Assembly (NCBI GenBank): GCA_937951485.1
Contig: CALEDJ010000005.1
Location: 1 to 64,000 of the forward strand
Direction of reading: 5' to 3'
DNA length: 64,000 nt
Origin: an uncultured bacterium
Lineage (GTDB): Bacteria > Hydrogenedentota > Hydrogenedentia > Hydrogenedentales > CAILVY01
Made by a program: the position numbers and the translations under genes. Under the pieces are notes generated by a model that was not told where the DNA came from, ran no database searches, and worked only from the letters and a program-made list of their open reading frames with translations. Numbering within the stretch: position 1 is the stretch's first letter; the number at the start of each line of letters is the position of its first letter. Shown here in pieces: positions 26,701 to 36,400 of this stretch.

Positions 26701-27771
26701 CGCCACGCCCATCCCGCCCAGCACCGCGCCCTCAAACCAAAGATCGGCAAAACCGGCGTCGCGCAGGATGATGCCGCGCAAAATGCGGATGTAGTAGGTG
26801 ACGGGCACGCATTGGCCGAAAAGGTAGATTGGCGTCGGCATGGTCTCCTGCGGGAAGATGAAGCCGGAAAGCAGCACGGAAGGGAGGATGACGAGGAAGG
26901 CGAATTGGAGCGCCTGAATCTGGTTGTCCGTGAAGGTGGAGATCAGCAGGCCCAGGCCCAGCGTGCATACCAGAAACAGCATGGTGAAGGCCGCGAGGAG
27001 CGCCAGGCTGCCCGCGATGGGCACCTGAAACAGCAGGCGCATCAGCAGGATTACCGAGACCGTCTCCGCGATGCCGATAACCGCAAAGGGAATCAGTTTT
27101 CCCAAGACCAGCCCCAGCCGCGACACCGGCGTCACCATCAATTGTTCCAATGTGCCCTGTTCCTTCTCGCGCACGATGGCGAAAGTGGTCAGCAGCATGA
27201 TCACCACCTGCAGAATGATGCCGACCAGGCCCGGCACCATGAAATTCGTGGTGCGCATGTCGGGATTGAAGAGCACGCGCGGCCGCACATCCACCGGCAG
27301 GCCGTTTTCTATGCCCAGCACCCGCCCCAGAATTTCCACCGAGGTGCGCAGCCCGATCGCATTGCTGACATTGAGCGCCTGCATGGCCGAGGAGGAGTCG
27401 CTGCCGTCAATCAACACCTGGATTTGAGCGGGTTCCGCCGTGAGCGTCTTGTCGCTGAAATCCGGCGGAATCTTGATGGCAATCCGGGCCGTGCCCCGCA
27501 CAATCGTGCGGTACATCTCCTCATCCGAATTCACATACCCCACAATGTCAAAATAATTGGAATTGACGAAGGCGTCGAGCAACCGGCGGCTTTCCTGGCG
27601 TCCGTCGAGGTTGTACACAATCGTCGGGATGTGCTGGATATCCATGTTTACGGCGAAGCCGAAAATGGTCAACTCAATCCCCGGAATGGCGAGCATGAGA
27701 AAGAGCGTCTTGGGATCGCGGATGATGTGCCGCGTCTCCTTGTACACAATGGCGCCCAGTCCCCTAAACAT
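26656..27771 (-). CDS. ABC-2 type exporter permease (YbhS/YbhR-like)
   Basis: The 371-residue membrane protein has an N-terminal TM (about 20-40), a large extracytoplasmic domain (about 45-175) and five C-terminal TM helices. The layout and the KEQGTLEQLMVTPVSRLGLVLGK coupling segment are those of ABC-2 permeases (DrrB/YhhJ/YbhR family), which export drugs, lipids or polysaccharides. It is the last gene of a four-gene reverse operon (tetR, adaptor, ATPase, permease) and overlaps the ATPase gene by 8 bp. The ATG at 27771 gives a normal MFRGLGAIVYKETRHI start. Only one permease gene is present, so a homodimer is likely. The 3' end overlaps the convergent PagL-like gene by 45 bp. Confidence 0.9.
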   Translation of the reverse strand: MFRGLGAIVYKETRHIIRDPKTLFLMLAIPGIELTIFGFAVNMDIQHIPTIVYNLDGRQESRRLLDAFVNSNYFDIVGYVNSDEEMYRTIVRGTARIAIKIPPDFSDKTLTAEPAQIQVLIDGSDSSSAMQALNVSNAIGLRTSVEILGRVLGIENGLPVDVRPRVLFNPDMRTTNFMVPGLVGIILQVVIMLLTTFAIVREKEQGTLEQLMVTPVSRLGLVLGKLIPFAVIGIAETVSVILLMRLLFQVPIAGSLALLAAFTMLFLVCTLGLGLLISTFTDNQIQALQFAFLVILPSVLLSGFIFPQETMPTPIYLFGQCVPVTYYIRILRGIILRDAGFADLWFEGAVLGGMGVALLALATLRFRKTLA

Positions 27772-28714
27772 TGGCGGCCTCCCGCTCACGCTGGCGCGTG
27801 AGCGTGACGAACACGTCTTCGAGCGTCGGCGGGATGGGCCGCGCCGTCGCGCTGGGGAAACCGCAGCACGCCAGGTCTTCTTCGAGGCGGCGCTCCGACC
27901 CTTCCTGCGCCAGCACATGCACGACGTCGCCGAAGATGGTGGCGTCGAGCACATAGTCGAAGGCGTTCAGGGCGCGCATGGCGGCGGGCACCCGCGCGCA
28001 GCGCAGTTCCAGACGCACCGCGCCTGCCGGCGTCACTTCCGGCAACGCCTTCAATTCGTTCGGTGTGCCGCAGACAATCAACCTGGAAAAATAGATGTAT
28101 CCGATATGGCTGCACCGCTCCGCTTCGTCCATATAGTGCGTCGAAACGAAGAACGTCACGCCTTGCGCGGCCAGATCGAAGAGGAGATTCCAAAGGTCAC
28201 GGCGCGCGACAGGGTCAATGCCCGCCGTCGGTTCGTCGAGGAACATCATGCGGGGGCGGTGAATCAGGGCGCAGGCCAGCGCGAGGCGCTGCTTCCAGCC
28301 GCCGGAGAGCCGCAGCGCCAATTGTTTGCGGTATGGCGAAATCCCCACAATGTCTATCACTTCCTCGATACGTTTGGCGCGTTCGCGCCAGGGAATGCCG
28401 TAAATCCCCGCGTAGAATTTCAGGTTCTCCATCACGGACAGGTCGTTGTAAAGGCTGAACTGTTGCGACATGTAGCCGATGCTGCGTTTGATCGCCTCGC
28501 TGTCGCGCACCACATCATTGCCCAGCACCGTCGCATGCCCTTCTGAGGGCCGCAGCAGCCCGCACAACATGCGGATCACCGTAGTCTTGCCCGACCCGTT
28601 CGGACCGAGGAACCCGAAGATGTCCCCCTCTTCGATGGACAGATTCACCTGGTCCACGGCGGTGAACGCGCCGAAACGCCGCGTGAGGTTCCTCGCCTCG
28701 ATCACATTCGTCAT
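27764..28714 (-). CDS. ABC exporter ATP-binding protein (YbhF-like, single domain)
   Basis: The 316-residue product has one full nucleotide-binding domain: Walker A GPNGSGKTT, Q-loop YMSQQF, signature LSGGWKQR, Walker B MMFLDEPT, and the switch His in STHYMDEAERC. A C-terminal ~90-residue extension of the CcmA/DrrA type follows (ending PTLEDVFVTLTR). It powers the ABC-2 permease encoded just downstream. E. coli YbhF has two such domains in one chain, while this one has a single domain. It is 6 bp from the adaptor gene upstream in the operon. Confidence 0.95.
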   Translation of the reverse strand: MTNVIEARNLTRRFGAFTAVDQVNLSIEEGDIFGFLGPNGSGKTTVIRMLCGLLRPSEGHATVLGNDVVRDSEAIKRSIGYMSQQFSLYNDLSVMENLKFYAGIYGIPWRERAKRIEEVIDIVGISPYRKQLALRLSGGWKQRLALACALIHRPRMMFLDEPTAGIDPVARRDLWNLLFDLAAQGVTFFVSTHYMDEAERCSHIGYIYFSRLIVCGTPNELKALPEVTPAGAVRLELRCARVPAAMRALNAFDYVLDATIFGDVVHVLAQEGSERRLEEDLACCGFPSATARPIPPTLEDVFVTLTRQREREAANV

Positions 28715-28720
28715 GCGCCG

Positions 28721-29845
28721 CTACGCTCCGCCGTTTTTGGGCAGATGCGCGGTGGCGCTCATGCCCGCGCGCAATCTCCCGCCCGCCGAATCGAGTTTGA
28801 TCTTCACGGCGAAGACCTGCTGGACGCGCTCCTCCTGGGTCTGCAGGTTGCGGGGCGTGTATTCGCCCTGGCTGGCGATGTGGATGATTTCGCCGGCGAA
28901 GGATTCCGCGCCGTGCGAATCGGTGGTGATCCGCACCTGCTGTCCCACGCGCACCTTGCCCAGCATCGCAGCGCTCACATATACGATCAGGCGGAGATCA
29001 TCGGGGTCCACCAGCCGCACCACGGGGCCGGGACGAACCAAGTCGCCCACGCGCACATGTACCGACTCCACCACGCTGTCCAGCGGCGCCTTCACTATCA
29101 TCTCCTGCAGCGCCGTCGCCGCGCGGTCGCGGTCCGCTGCGGCTGCGTCGCGCGCTGCCCGTGCCGCTGCCAGGTCTTCCGCGCGCGCCCCCGCTTTCAA
29201 CTCATCCACCATCGCCGCCGCCTGGTCATACAACGCCTTTGCGGCGGCGATTTCCTCCTCGCGCGCGCCGCGCGCCACCATGTCCCGCGTTTCGCGCGCG
29301 GACCGATACTGTCCCTCCGCCATGTCCAGCGCCGCCTTCGCCTGTTCCAATTGCCGCTGCGTCGCGATCTCTTCGCCATGCAGCCGCAGCACCCGGTCAT
29401 AATCCGCCCGCGCGGCCTCCCACTGGGCGCGCGCCGCATCCAGTGCCGCTTCGGCGGCGCGGATTTCCTCGCTGCGCGCGCCCTTCAGCGCCATGCGGTA
29501 TTGGGCTTCCGCCGCCGCGGCCGCCGCTTCCGCCTGGCGCAACTGCTCCGGCGTCGCCCCCGCCTCCAATTTCGCCAGGACCGCCTGCGCCTGCGCCAGC
29601 ACCGCTTCCGCCGCCGCCAGCACCGCCCGGGCCTCCGCGTCATCCAGACGCACGAGCACATCTCCCCGCCGCACCCGCTCCCCCTCCTCCACCAGCACCG
29701 CCGCCACGCGCCCGCCAATCCGTGACCCCGCCGTCACCGCCTCGCCTTCGATCTGACCCGTCACCCGCACCACGCCATTCGGCCCCCCATCGCATCCGGC
29801 AAGAACACAGATTGGCGGTAACATTATGAAAATAAAGCGTTTCAT
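28721..29845 (-). CDS. HlyD-family membrane-fusion lipoprotein (YbhG-like)
   Basis: The 374-residue product has a lipoprotein signal (MKRFIFIMLPPICVLAGC). Then come the barrel-sandwich half GRVAAVLVEEGERVRRGDVLVRLD, a long Ala/Glu-rich alpha-helical hairpin (about residues 70-245), the return lipoyl half IVKAPLDSVVESVHVRVGDLVRPG, and a beta-barrel domain. This is the periplasmic adaptor of tripartite efflux, joining the ABC pair to an outer-membrane channel. It overlaps the upstream tetR gene by 4 bp (ATGA). No channel gene is in this operon; a TolC-family gene exists at 55666, but a link is only possible, not shown. Confidence 0.92.
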   Translation of the reverse strand: MKRFIFIMLPPICVLAGCDGGPNGVVRVTGQIEGEAVTAGSRIGGRVAAVLVEEGERVRRGDVLVRLDDAEARAVLAAAEAVLAQAQAVLAKLEAGATPEQLRQAEAAAAAAEAQYRMALKGARSEEIRAAEAALDAARAQWEAARADYDRVLRLHGEEIATQRQLEQAKAALDMAEGQYRSARETRDMVARGAREEEIAAAKALYDQAAAMVDELKAGARAEDLAAARAARDAAAADRDRAATALQEMIVKAPLDSVVESVHVRVGDLVRPGPVVRLVDPDDLRLIVYVSAAMLGKVRVGQQVRITTDSHGAESFAGEIIHIASQGEYTPRNLQTQEERVQQVFAVKIKLDSAGGRLRAGMSATAHLPKNGGA

Positions 29846-30462
29846 CGGGTGTTGCGCACTCCTTCCAGAAAAATCGTCGTGATTGTTTCCGCAATGTCTT
29901 CCAACCGCATCGGCGTCACCGTCTTTGCCTCGAACACCTCCTGCGTCAACACGAAAATCGTGAACATCCCCATCAGTGTTCGCGCTGTGATCACCGGGTC
30001 AAGCCGCCGAATCACCCCCGCCGCCATCGCCGATTCCAGCGCCGCCGCCAACTTCATGCTGAACTGCGGCATCCACTCCTCGAGATAGGCCCGCCGCAAC
30101 GCGGGCATGTGGTTGATTTCCCCGATGAACAACGGGGCCGCCTTCGCGATGGACGGCGTCATCAACAATTCCAGAAACCGCGCCGCCATCGTCCGCGCAT
30201 AGTCCCCCAGATCCGCCTCCGCCTCTATCCGCAGACCCGGCAGCAACTCCGCCAGCGCTGTCACCTGCGCCCGAAGCGTCGCAATGAACAGCGCCTCCTT
30301 CCCTGCAAAGTACAAATAAATGGTCCCTTTCGTCACACCCGCCGCCCGCGCAATCCCCTCCATCGTCGCCCCGCGATACCCCCGCCGTGAAAATTCCTCC
30401 AGCGCCGCCGCCAGAATCTGCCCCGGCCGCGCCTCCGGCTGCCGCACCCACTTCGGACTCAT
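29842..30462 (-). CDS. TetR-family regulator (CecR-like position)
   Basis: The 206-residue product has an N-terminal TetR helix-turn-helix (ILAAALEEFSRRGYRGATME, then GIARAAGVTKGTIYLYFAGKEAL). The C-terminal domain is all-helical and binds an unknown ligand. It is the first gene of the efflux operon. A perfect 20-bp palindrome sits between its consensus promoter and start codon, so self-repression is strongly suggested. The order tetR-adaptor-ATPase-permease matches the cecR-ybhGFSR arrangement of enterobacteria, except that only one permease is present here. Confidence 0.93.
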   Translation of the reverse strand: MSPKWVRQPEARPGQILAAALEEFSRRGYRGATMEGIARAAGVTKGTIYLYFAGKEALFIATLRAQVTALAELLPGLRIEAEADLGDYARTMAARFLELLMTPSIAKAAPLFIGEINHMPALRRAYLEEWMPQFSMKLAAALESAMAAGVIRRLDPVITARTLMGMFTIFVLTQEVFEAKTVTPMRLEDIAETITTIFLEGVRNTR

Positions 30463-30482
30463 GGCACAAGCCTTTCCAACAA

Positions 30483-30502
30483 CTAACTAACCGGTTAGTT
30501 AG
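30483..30502. promoter_or_regulatory. Perfect 20-bp palindromic TetR operator
   Basis: CTAACTAACCGGTTAGTTAG is a perfect inverted repeat. It starts one base past the -10 box of the operon promoter, over the expected transcription start. A bound TetR dimer would block initiation. Confidence 0.85.
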
Positions 30503-30503
30503 A

Positions 30504-30532
30504 AATATACCAAAAAAATGCCCGCGTGTCAA
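30504..30532 (-). promoter_or_regulatory. Consensus sigma-70 promoter of the TetR efflux operon
   Basis: On the minus strand TTGACA (30532-30527), a 17-bp spacer, then TATATT (30509-30504). The operator palindrome begins one base downstream of the -10 box. Confidence 0.85.
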
Positions 30533-30540
30533 TTGAAAAT

Positions 30541-30813
30541 TCTGTAACATTTTGGCGGAATGGCATAATTATCGAATCATGCCGTATGGCGGTATACATC
30601 CCCCGGCGCTTCGCGCCACCGCCTGCAAAAGGGGACATCCCCCGGCGCTTCGCGGCACCGCCTGCAAAAGGGGACATCCCCCGGCGCTTCGCGCCACCCC
30701 CTTCCAAGGGGGATTTTCGGGACATCCCCCGGCGCTTCGCGCCACCGCCTTCCAAGGGGGATGTAGAAAAAACAGCATGCCCCTGTTACGCGCCATTCCA
30801 TTGAAATGTTGCA
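30541..30813. repeat. MITE-like composite element with inverted arms and four tandem cores, family A
   Basis: Left arm 30541-30596 (TAACATTTTGGCGGAATGGC...ATGCC...TACATC) and right arm about 30762-30813 read in reverse (AACATTTCAATGGAATGGCG...GCATGC...TACATC) are diverged inverted copies. Between them, the core CATCCCCCGGCGCTTCGC starts at 30597, 30636, 30675 and 30723 (periods 39, 39 and 48 bp), joined by CACCGCCTGCAAAAGGGGA or a CCTTCCAAGGGGGA variant. There is no transposase gene. The rest of 30463-31241 has no recognised gene. Confidence 0.7.
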
Positions 30814-31241
30814 AAAAACCAAACGGAATGAATGGCGCTATGGGTCCGGAGCAAGCGGAAAGGGTGGGCCAACCGGACGGAGTAAAAAATGACCGAAGCG
30901 CGGCCGGACAGATGATAACGCAATAATGTTTTGGGGAGATGCGTCCGACCAGTCGCAGGCACGGGGCAAAATGAGAGCGTTATGGAGAACCGGGAAGCGG
31001 GACCATTGGCGCGATGCCGCCCAGTGCGGGAATTGCCCATGGCGTGGGGCATTTGCTAGAATCTGGTTCTCTTTGAAATGGATGCCTTTTGGGAGGGAGA
31101 TAAAATCCGTTCTGCCGGTGGGTGCGTGGTCGGTGTGCGCCGATGCCGCCGGGGTTCGGAGCGCATAGATGCGATGTGGAGGCAAATCGCGCCTGGAAGC
31201 GGGGTGCGCACTGCGCCGAAAATCGGCGGGGAGATACACGT

Positions 31242-33251
31242 TTGGCCCGACAGGGTGAAGAGAAACGCGCGCGGACGGCGGCGCCGACGCCACAATCTTC
31301 GCCCCCCGACACCTCTGTCGCCCGCATTGAAGAAATGGAAAAGGCCGAGGGCATTGTCACTTGGCGGGCGATTGGGATTGCCTGTGCATTGATGCCGATT
31401 CTGGCGTTGTGGGTGGTGCAGGCGGAATTGATCTGGTATTCAGGGCATTCGACGGCGATTTCGCTTTTTTTTCACGTCACCTTCGTCGTTTTTCTGATTG
31501 CATTGGTGAACCTCGCGGTGGAGAACCGCTGGCCGGAGGCGGCGCTGACGCCCGGCGAATTGATGACCATCTACATGATGCTGGCGATTGCCGGCACTTT
31601 CTGCAGTCATGATCTGATCCAGGTCATGATTCCGATGCTTGGTTTTCCCAACTATTTCGCCAACCCCCAGAACAACTGGGAAGTGGTGGTGCTGCAATAT
31701 ATCCCGTCCTGGGCGATCCTGGGGGGTGATCAGGAGGCGTTGAACGGGCTGGCGGTGGGCAATGCGTCGCTGTATCGGTGGAATGTGCTGCTGGCGTGGG
31801 CGGCGCCGCTGGCGTTCTGGTTTGTGTTTCTGATGGCGCTGATGGGGGCGCTGCTGACCATCAACATTTTCTTCCGGCAGCACTGGACGGAACGGGAAAA
31901 ACTGAGTTTCCCCGTGATCCAGATTCCGATGATGCTGGCGACCGGCCTGCGGGAACTGCTGCGGAGTCGCCTGTTCTGGATTGCGTTCTGTCTGGTGGGG
32001 TTGATTGATATCAACAACGGGTTTCAGTACTTCTACCCCAATCTTCCGGAAATCCCGATTGTCCGCGCCTTCACCTTCCGGGAGTATTTCGTGGAGCGTC
32101 CCTGGAACGCGATTTCGACGACGGAGATCAACCTGTACCCGTTCGTGATCGGGCTGACCTATTTCATGCCGACCGATCTCGCCTTCAGTTGCTGGTTTTT
32201 CTACATCTTTTTCCGGTTGCAATTGGTGCTGGCGGCGTCGCTGGGGATCCACGATCTGCCGGGGTTTCCGTTCATTCACGAGCAGGCCGCGGGCGGCTAC
32301 ATGGCCTTGGGACTGCTGGCCATCTGGCTGTCACGGCGGCACTTCCTGGGGGTGGTGCGGCGGATTCTGGGCCTGCCGGACGGCGCGGATGACAGCCGGG
32401 AGCCGATGGGCTACCGGATGACGTTGGCGGTGTTCGTGTGTTGTTCCGCAGTGCTGGTTATTCAGGGGTGTCTGCTGGGGGCCGCGTGGCACCTGATGGT
32501 CATTTTCTTTTTGATCTTCTTTTTGTATTCGATAGCGATTGCGCGGATGCGCGCGGAACTGGGGCCGCCCGCGCACGATCTGCACGCGCTGGGGCCTGAT
32601 GTGCTGATCCACAACGCCGCCGGCACGCACAACCTCGGCCACCACAACATCGCGGCGTTCACCATGTTTTTCTGGTTCAACCGGGCCTACCGTTCCCATT
32701 TCTCCGCCCACAGCATGGAGGGTTTCAAATTGGCCCAAGTCAACAGAATTCTGGCGCGCTCGATCATGAAGGCCATGATGATCGCGGTGGTGGCGGGATC
32801 ATTGGCGGCGATCTGGGCGGTGCTGCATGCGTTGTATGTGCACGGGTACAGCGGGCGTATGGCAGGTGACGCCTTTGCTTCGGAAACCTGGAACAAGATG
32901 GCGGCGTGGATTACGTTTCCGCAGAAGCCGCGCTTCGCGGCGACAAGCGCCACGGGGATCGGGCTGGCATTCGCGCTGTTTTTGGGCGCATTGCGGATGC
33001 GCTTCACCTGGTGGCTCTGGCATCCCGTGGGCTATGCCACGGCCACGAGTTGGTCCATGGACAAGTTGTGGTTCTGCATTTTCGCGGGCTGGCTGTTGAA
33101 GGCGCTGATCACGCGCTACGGCGGCGCACGCCTCTACCGCGAGGCCATGCCGTTCTTCGTCGGGCTGGTGCTCGGTGAGTTCACCGTCGGGAGTTTGTGG
33201 ATGATCTACGGGTCAATCGCCAACACGCAGGTCTATCATTTTTGGGGGTGA
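31242..33251 (+). CDS. DUF6785/DUF6784-like multi-pass membrane protein
   Basis: The ~669-residue product is a polytopic membrane protein with about 13 hydrophobic segments from about residue 45. It resembles the uncharacterised DUF6785-DUF6784 family of PVC-type bacteria: an early ENRWPEAALTPGELMTIYMM motif, a conserved HDLPGFPFIHEQAAGGYMALG loop, RAELGPPAHDLHALGPD, and a late RFTWWLWHPVGYATATSWSMDKLWF segment. The family resembles OPT-type transporters in organisation. The start is not obvious. I chose the TTG at 31242, which has GGGGAGAT at 31229-31236, over in-frame sites upstream in repeat-rich sequence; an ATG at 31335 is another option. It is first in a same-strand block with a pseudo-peptidase/FtsX protein, an OPT-like transporter and an ABC pair. 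Substrate unknown. Confidence 0.6.
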   Translation: MARQGEEKRARTAAPTPQSSPPDTSVARIEEMEKAEGIVTWRAIGIACALMPILALWVVQAELIWYSGHSTAISLFFHVTFVVFLIALVNLAVENRWPEAALTPGELMTIYMMLAIAGTFCSHDLIQVMIPMLGFPNYFANPQNNWEVVVLQYIPSWAILGGDQEALNGLAVGNASLYRWNVLLAWAAPLAFWFVFLMALMGALLTINIFFRQHWTEREKLSFPVIQIPMMLATGLRELLRSRLFWIAFCLVGLIDINNGFQYFYPNLPEIPIVRAFTFREYFVERPWNAISTTEINLYPFVIGLTYFMPTDLAFSCWFFYIFFRLQLVLAASLGIHDLPGFPFIHEQAAGGYMALGLLAIWLSRRHFLGVVRRILGLPDGADDSREPMGYRMTLAVFVCCSAVLVIQGCLLGAAWHLMVIFFLIFFLYSIAIARMRAELGPPAHDLHALGPDVLIHNAAGTHNLGHHNIAAFTMFFWFNRAYRSHFSAHSMEGFKLAQVNRILARSIMKAMMIAVVAGSLAAIWAVLHALYVHGYSGRMAGDAFASETWNKMAAWITFPQKPRFAATSATGIGLAFALFLGALRMRFTWWLWHPVGYATATSWSMDKLWFCIFAGWLLKALITRYGGARLYREAMPFFVGLVLGEFTVGSLWMIYGSIANTQVYHFWG

Positions 33252-33299
33252 TGCGGATGAGCGCGGGGCGGTGGAATGGCAGCGGTTATTTGGTGAATA

Positions 33300-33396
33300 G
33301 GGTCGGACGGGTCGGACCAGTCGGATGGTTGTCTGCTGGAGACCTTCGGTCTGGATTGGGGCGCGGTCCGATCCGTCCGACGGGTCCGACTGCACA
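33300..33396. repeat. Dispersed repeats, families F and B
   Basis: GGTCGGACGGGTCGGACCAG (33300-33319) and GGTCCGATCCGTCCGACGGG (33366-33385) form an inverted pair around a family B GGAGACCTTCGGTC piece. They fill the gap before the 1552-residue gene. Family F sequence also appears inside gspI (50935-51000). Confidence 0.55.
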
Positions 33397-33429
33397 TAGG
33401 CGTGTTGATCACGCCCTGAAGGATTCGAC

Positions 33430-36400
33430 ATGCGCTGGGTTCTGGGTTCGATAGCGGCGATCGCGATCACCATCGCGGGGGCCGCGTGGGTGGGGCGGCC
33501 AAGCCCGCTCACCATCGAAATTCCGGATTTCGGCGTGGCCGATGACCTGAATATGGAGCGCATTGCGCGGCACATCGAAACGCTGAGCGCCGCGCCGTCG
33601 CGCATGAGCGGCTATCCCGGCGCGGAGGCGGCATTTGCATATATCCGTCAGGAACTCGAAGGGATTGGCCTGACGGATTTTCTCGTGCAGGAGTTTCCGG
33701 TGGCCGCGCCTGTGGTGGAGCGCGCTTACCTGGAAGCGGAGACGCCTGACGGCCGGGTGCGCATCCCCTTGCATCCGCTCTGGCCGAACCTGGTGCGCAC
33801 CAGCCACACCCCGCCGGAAGGCATCCGCGGCCCGCTGGTGGACGCAGGGCGCGGCACGGAACCTGAGATTCACGGCAAGACCATCCGGGACGCTATCGCG
33901 GTCATGAACTGGGACAGCGACGCGGAGTGGCTGAGCGTATTGGAGTTCGGCGGCAAGGCGGTGATCTTCCGTGAAGATGATCGGGGCACGGGCTACCAGG
34001 CGCGCAAGAAATTCCTGACGGTGCCCGCGAACCTGCCGCGTTTTTTCGTGGCCGTGCGCGACCTGCCGGCGCTCGACGCGCTGATCGCCGCGCCGGACGT
34101 CGAGGCGGTCATCCACTGCGTGATGGACTGGCAACAGGTCGCGGCGCGCAACCTGCTGGCGCGGCTGAGTCCCGGCGCGCCGCCGGGGCGCGTCCCGGCG
34201 CTTGACCGCATGCCGATTATTTTCCATGCCTACTACGACAGCATCAGCACGGTGCCGGATTTGGCGCCTGGCGCGGAGCAGGCCTGCGGACCGGCGGTGC
34301 TGTTGGAACTGGCGAGATATATCCGCGACCTGCCGGAAATCCCGCCCCGGCCCATCTACCTGCTTTTCACGGGCGGGCATGGTCAGGCCATGGCCGGCAT
34401 GACGCACTTCACGCGCACGCTGATGGACGGACTGGAACACGGCTGGCCGCCGGCGGAACGCGGTTCGCTGATCGCGCAGATGGGGCGTCCGGGATTGTTC
34501 ATCGGGCTGGACCTGTCCAGCCGGTCGGACCGGATGGGCATTTTCTGTGTCGGGCGGTTCCGATCGCAATTCGAGCACATCCTCCGCCCCAAATTCAGCA
34601 CGCTCGCGCTGAAACTGGACGATTTCGCCAAAAGTTTCATGACCAGATACGAAGAAGTGACCGTGCACACGGTCACGCCCTTTGTGGATTGCATCAACAT
34701 GACGCTGGGGCGCGGATGGTGGACGTATTTCCCGTACCAGGCGCCGTTCGCCAGCGAATTGCCGACGCTTGCGGGCATGCCCGGCGTGACGCTCAGCACC
34801 ATCAACGACGACCGGCGCTTTGTGGATACGCCCGGCGACACCACAGACCGTATGCGGCTTGATCTCTTTGCGCAACAACTGCTCCATGTGCCGGGGGAGC
34901 GGGTGGGACTCGCCAAGATCGCGCTGGGCCTGGCTTATTGGAAAGGCCCCTTTGTCAGTTCCCCGCTGGAGAACAAGGTCGCCCGGGTCCAGGGGCGGGT
35001 GGTCTGGCTGGACCAGCAGCGCGACTACACGCCGAATCGCCCGCTCCAAGGTGCGGCGGTCACCTACAAAACCTATCGCGCCGACAAGCATCTGATGGGT
35101 TTGCGCGGGGTGCCGGTTGTGCTCACGGACGCGGAAGGACGCTATGCCTTTGACGGATTGATGCAGTCCACCATCCATCTTCCGTCGAACGTGCTTTACC
35201 TCGAGGCCTATGGCCTCGCTTCGCAGCGCTTCATCGCCCAGAATCCGGAGGCCGAGCGGGAATACCTGGCGGTGCTGGCACGCGGCGGCGCGCCGAGCGC
35301 CGCAATCACCGTGGATGGGTCCACAATTTTCGGCATTGACCGCGCGCGGCCGGACGACTATCCCTCGACTGTTCTGCCGGTGCAGCGCGTGGAGCATTGC
35401 AACCTCGTCACCTTTCCCTGCAAGGCGGTAACGCTGTCGGGCCTGACCGAGCCGCGCGGGTTCATGAGCCTGACGGAGGTCACCATTCTCGATGTGTCCA
35501 CGGAAAGTCCACCGTTCCAGTGGGGGGCGAGTTACAGCGACAGTTGGCGCGGCGATCCCGAGGAAAACTGCATCAGCATCTGGGCGGACCCGACGCTGCG
35601 CGTGCGCCTGACGCTCGGTTTCGGCTTTCTGGAGAAACGGCTGATCCTCATCAACAACAGCGCCGAGGACCCTGTCGGCACGGGCTACGTGCTGGGCGAG
35701 TTGGAAACGATCCCCTCGTGGGTGCTGCACGGGGCGCGCGGCATGTGGTTCCTGAATGAGGACCGGATACGCAATTTCGAGCGCCACGGCATCAACAACC
35801 CGCGCGTGCGCACCATCCATGAGGAGGCGCAGCAGTATCTGGACCTGGCGGCGGCGGCCCTGGACGCCGAGGATTACCAGACCTACCGGGTTGCGGCGGA
35901 ACGGGGCTGGGCGTTGGAGAGCCGCGCCTACAGCGAATTGCTGAACACCGCCAACAACATGATCCGGGGCGTGCTGTTTTACCTGCTGCTGCTGATCCCT
36001 TTTGCGTATTGCCTGGAACGGCTGGTGCTGAACTCCGGCACCATTCGCGGGCGGATCATCGGCATGCTGTTGATTTTTGCGGGGAGTTTCGTTGTGCTGG
36101 CGCTGATGCACCCCGCGTTCCGCTTCACCCTCACGCCGGTGCTGGTCCTGATCGCGTTCATCATCCTTGCGCTCGCCGTTGCCGTGGTCGCGCTGGTGCT
36201 CGGCCATTTCGACACCATGCTTCGCGAGCGCAAGCAGGCCGTGGTGGGCGTGCACGAGGACACGGTGGCGCTGGGCAACGTGGCCATGCGCGCCGTGGAC
36301 CTCGGCATCGCCAACATCCGGCGGCGGCCGCAGCGCGGCTTCCTCACCGGCCTGACCATCGTGCTGGTGACGTTTACGCTGCTCTCCTTCACGTCCGTCG

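Noticed and set aside
30597-30762. Regularly spaced repeats looking like a short CRISPR array
   Set aside because: The spaces between cores are themselves repeats of each other (CACCGCCTGCAAAAGGGGA-type), there are no unique spacers and no cas genes.
30926-31168. 80-codon frame before the DUF6785-like gene
   Set aside because: No ribosome binding site, no recognisable family, and low-complexity Arg/Trp/Gly composition.
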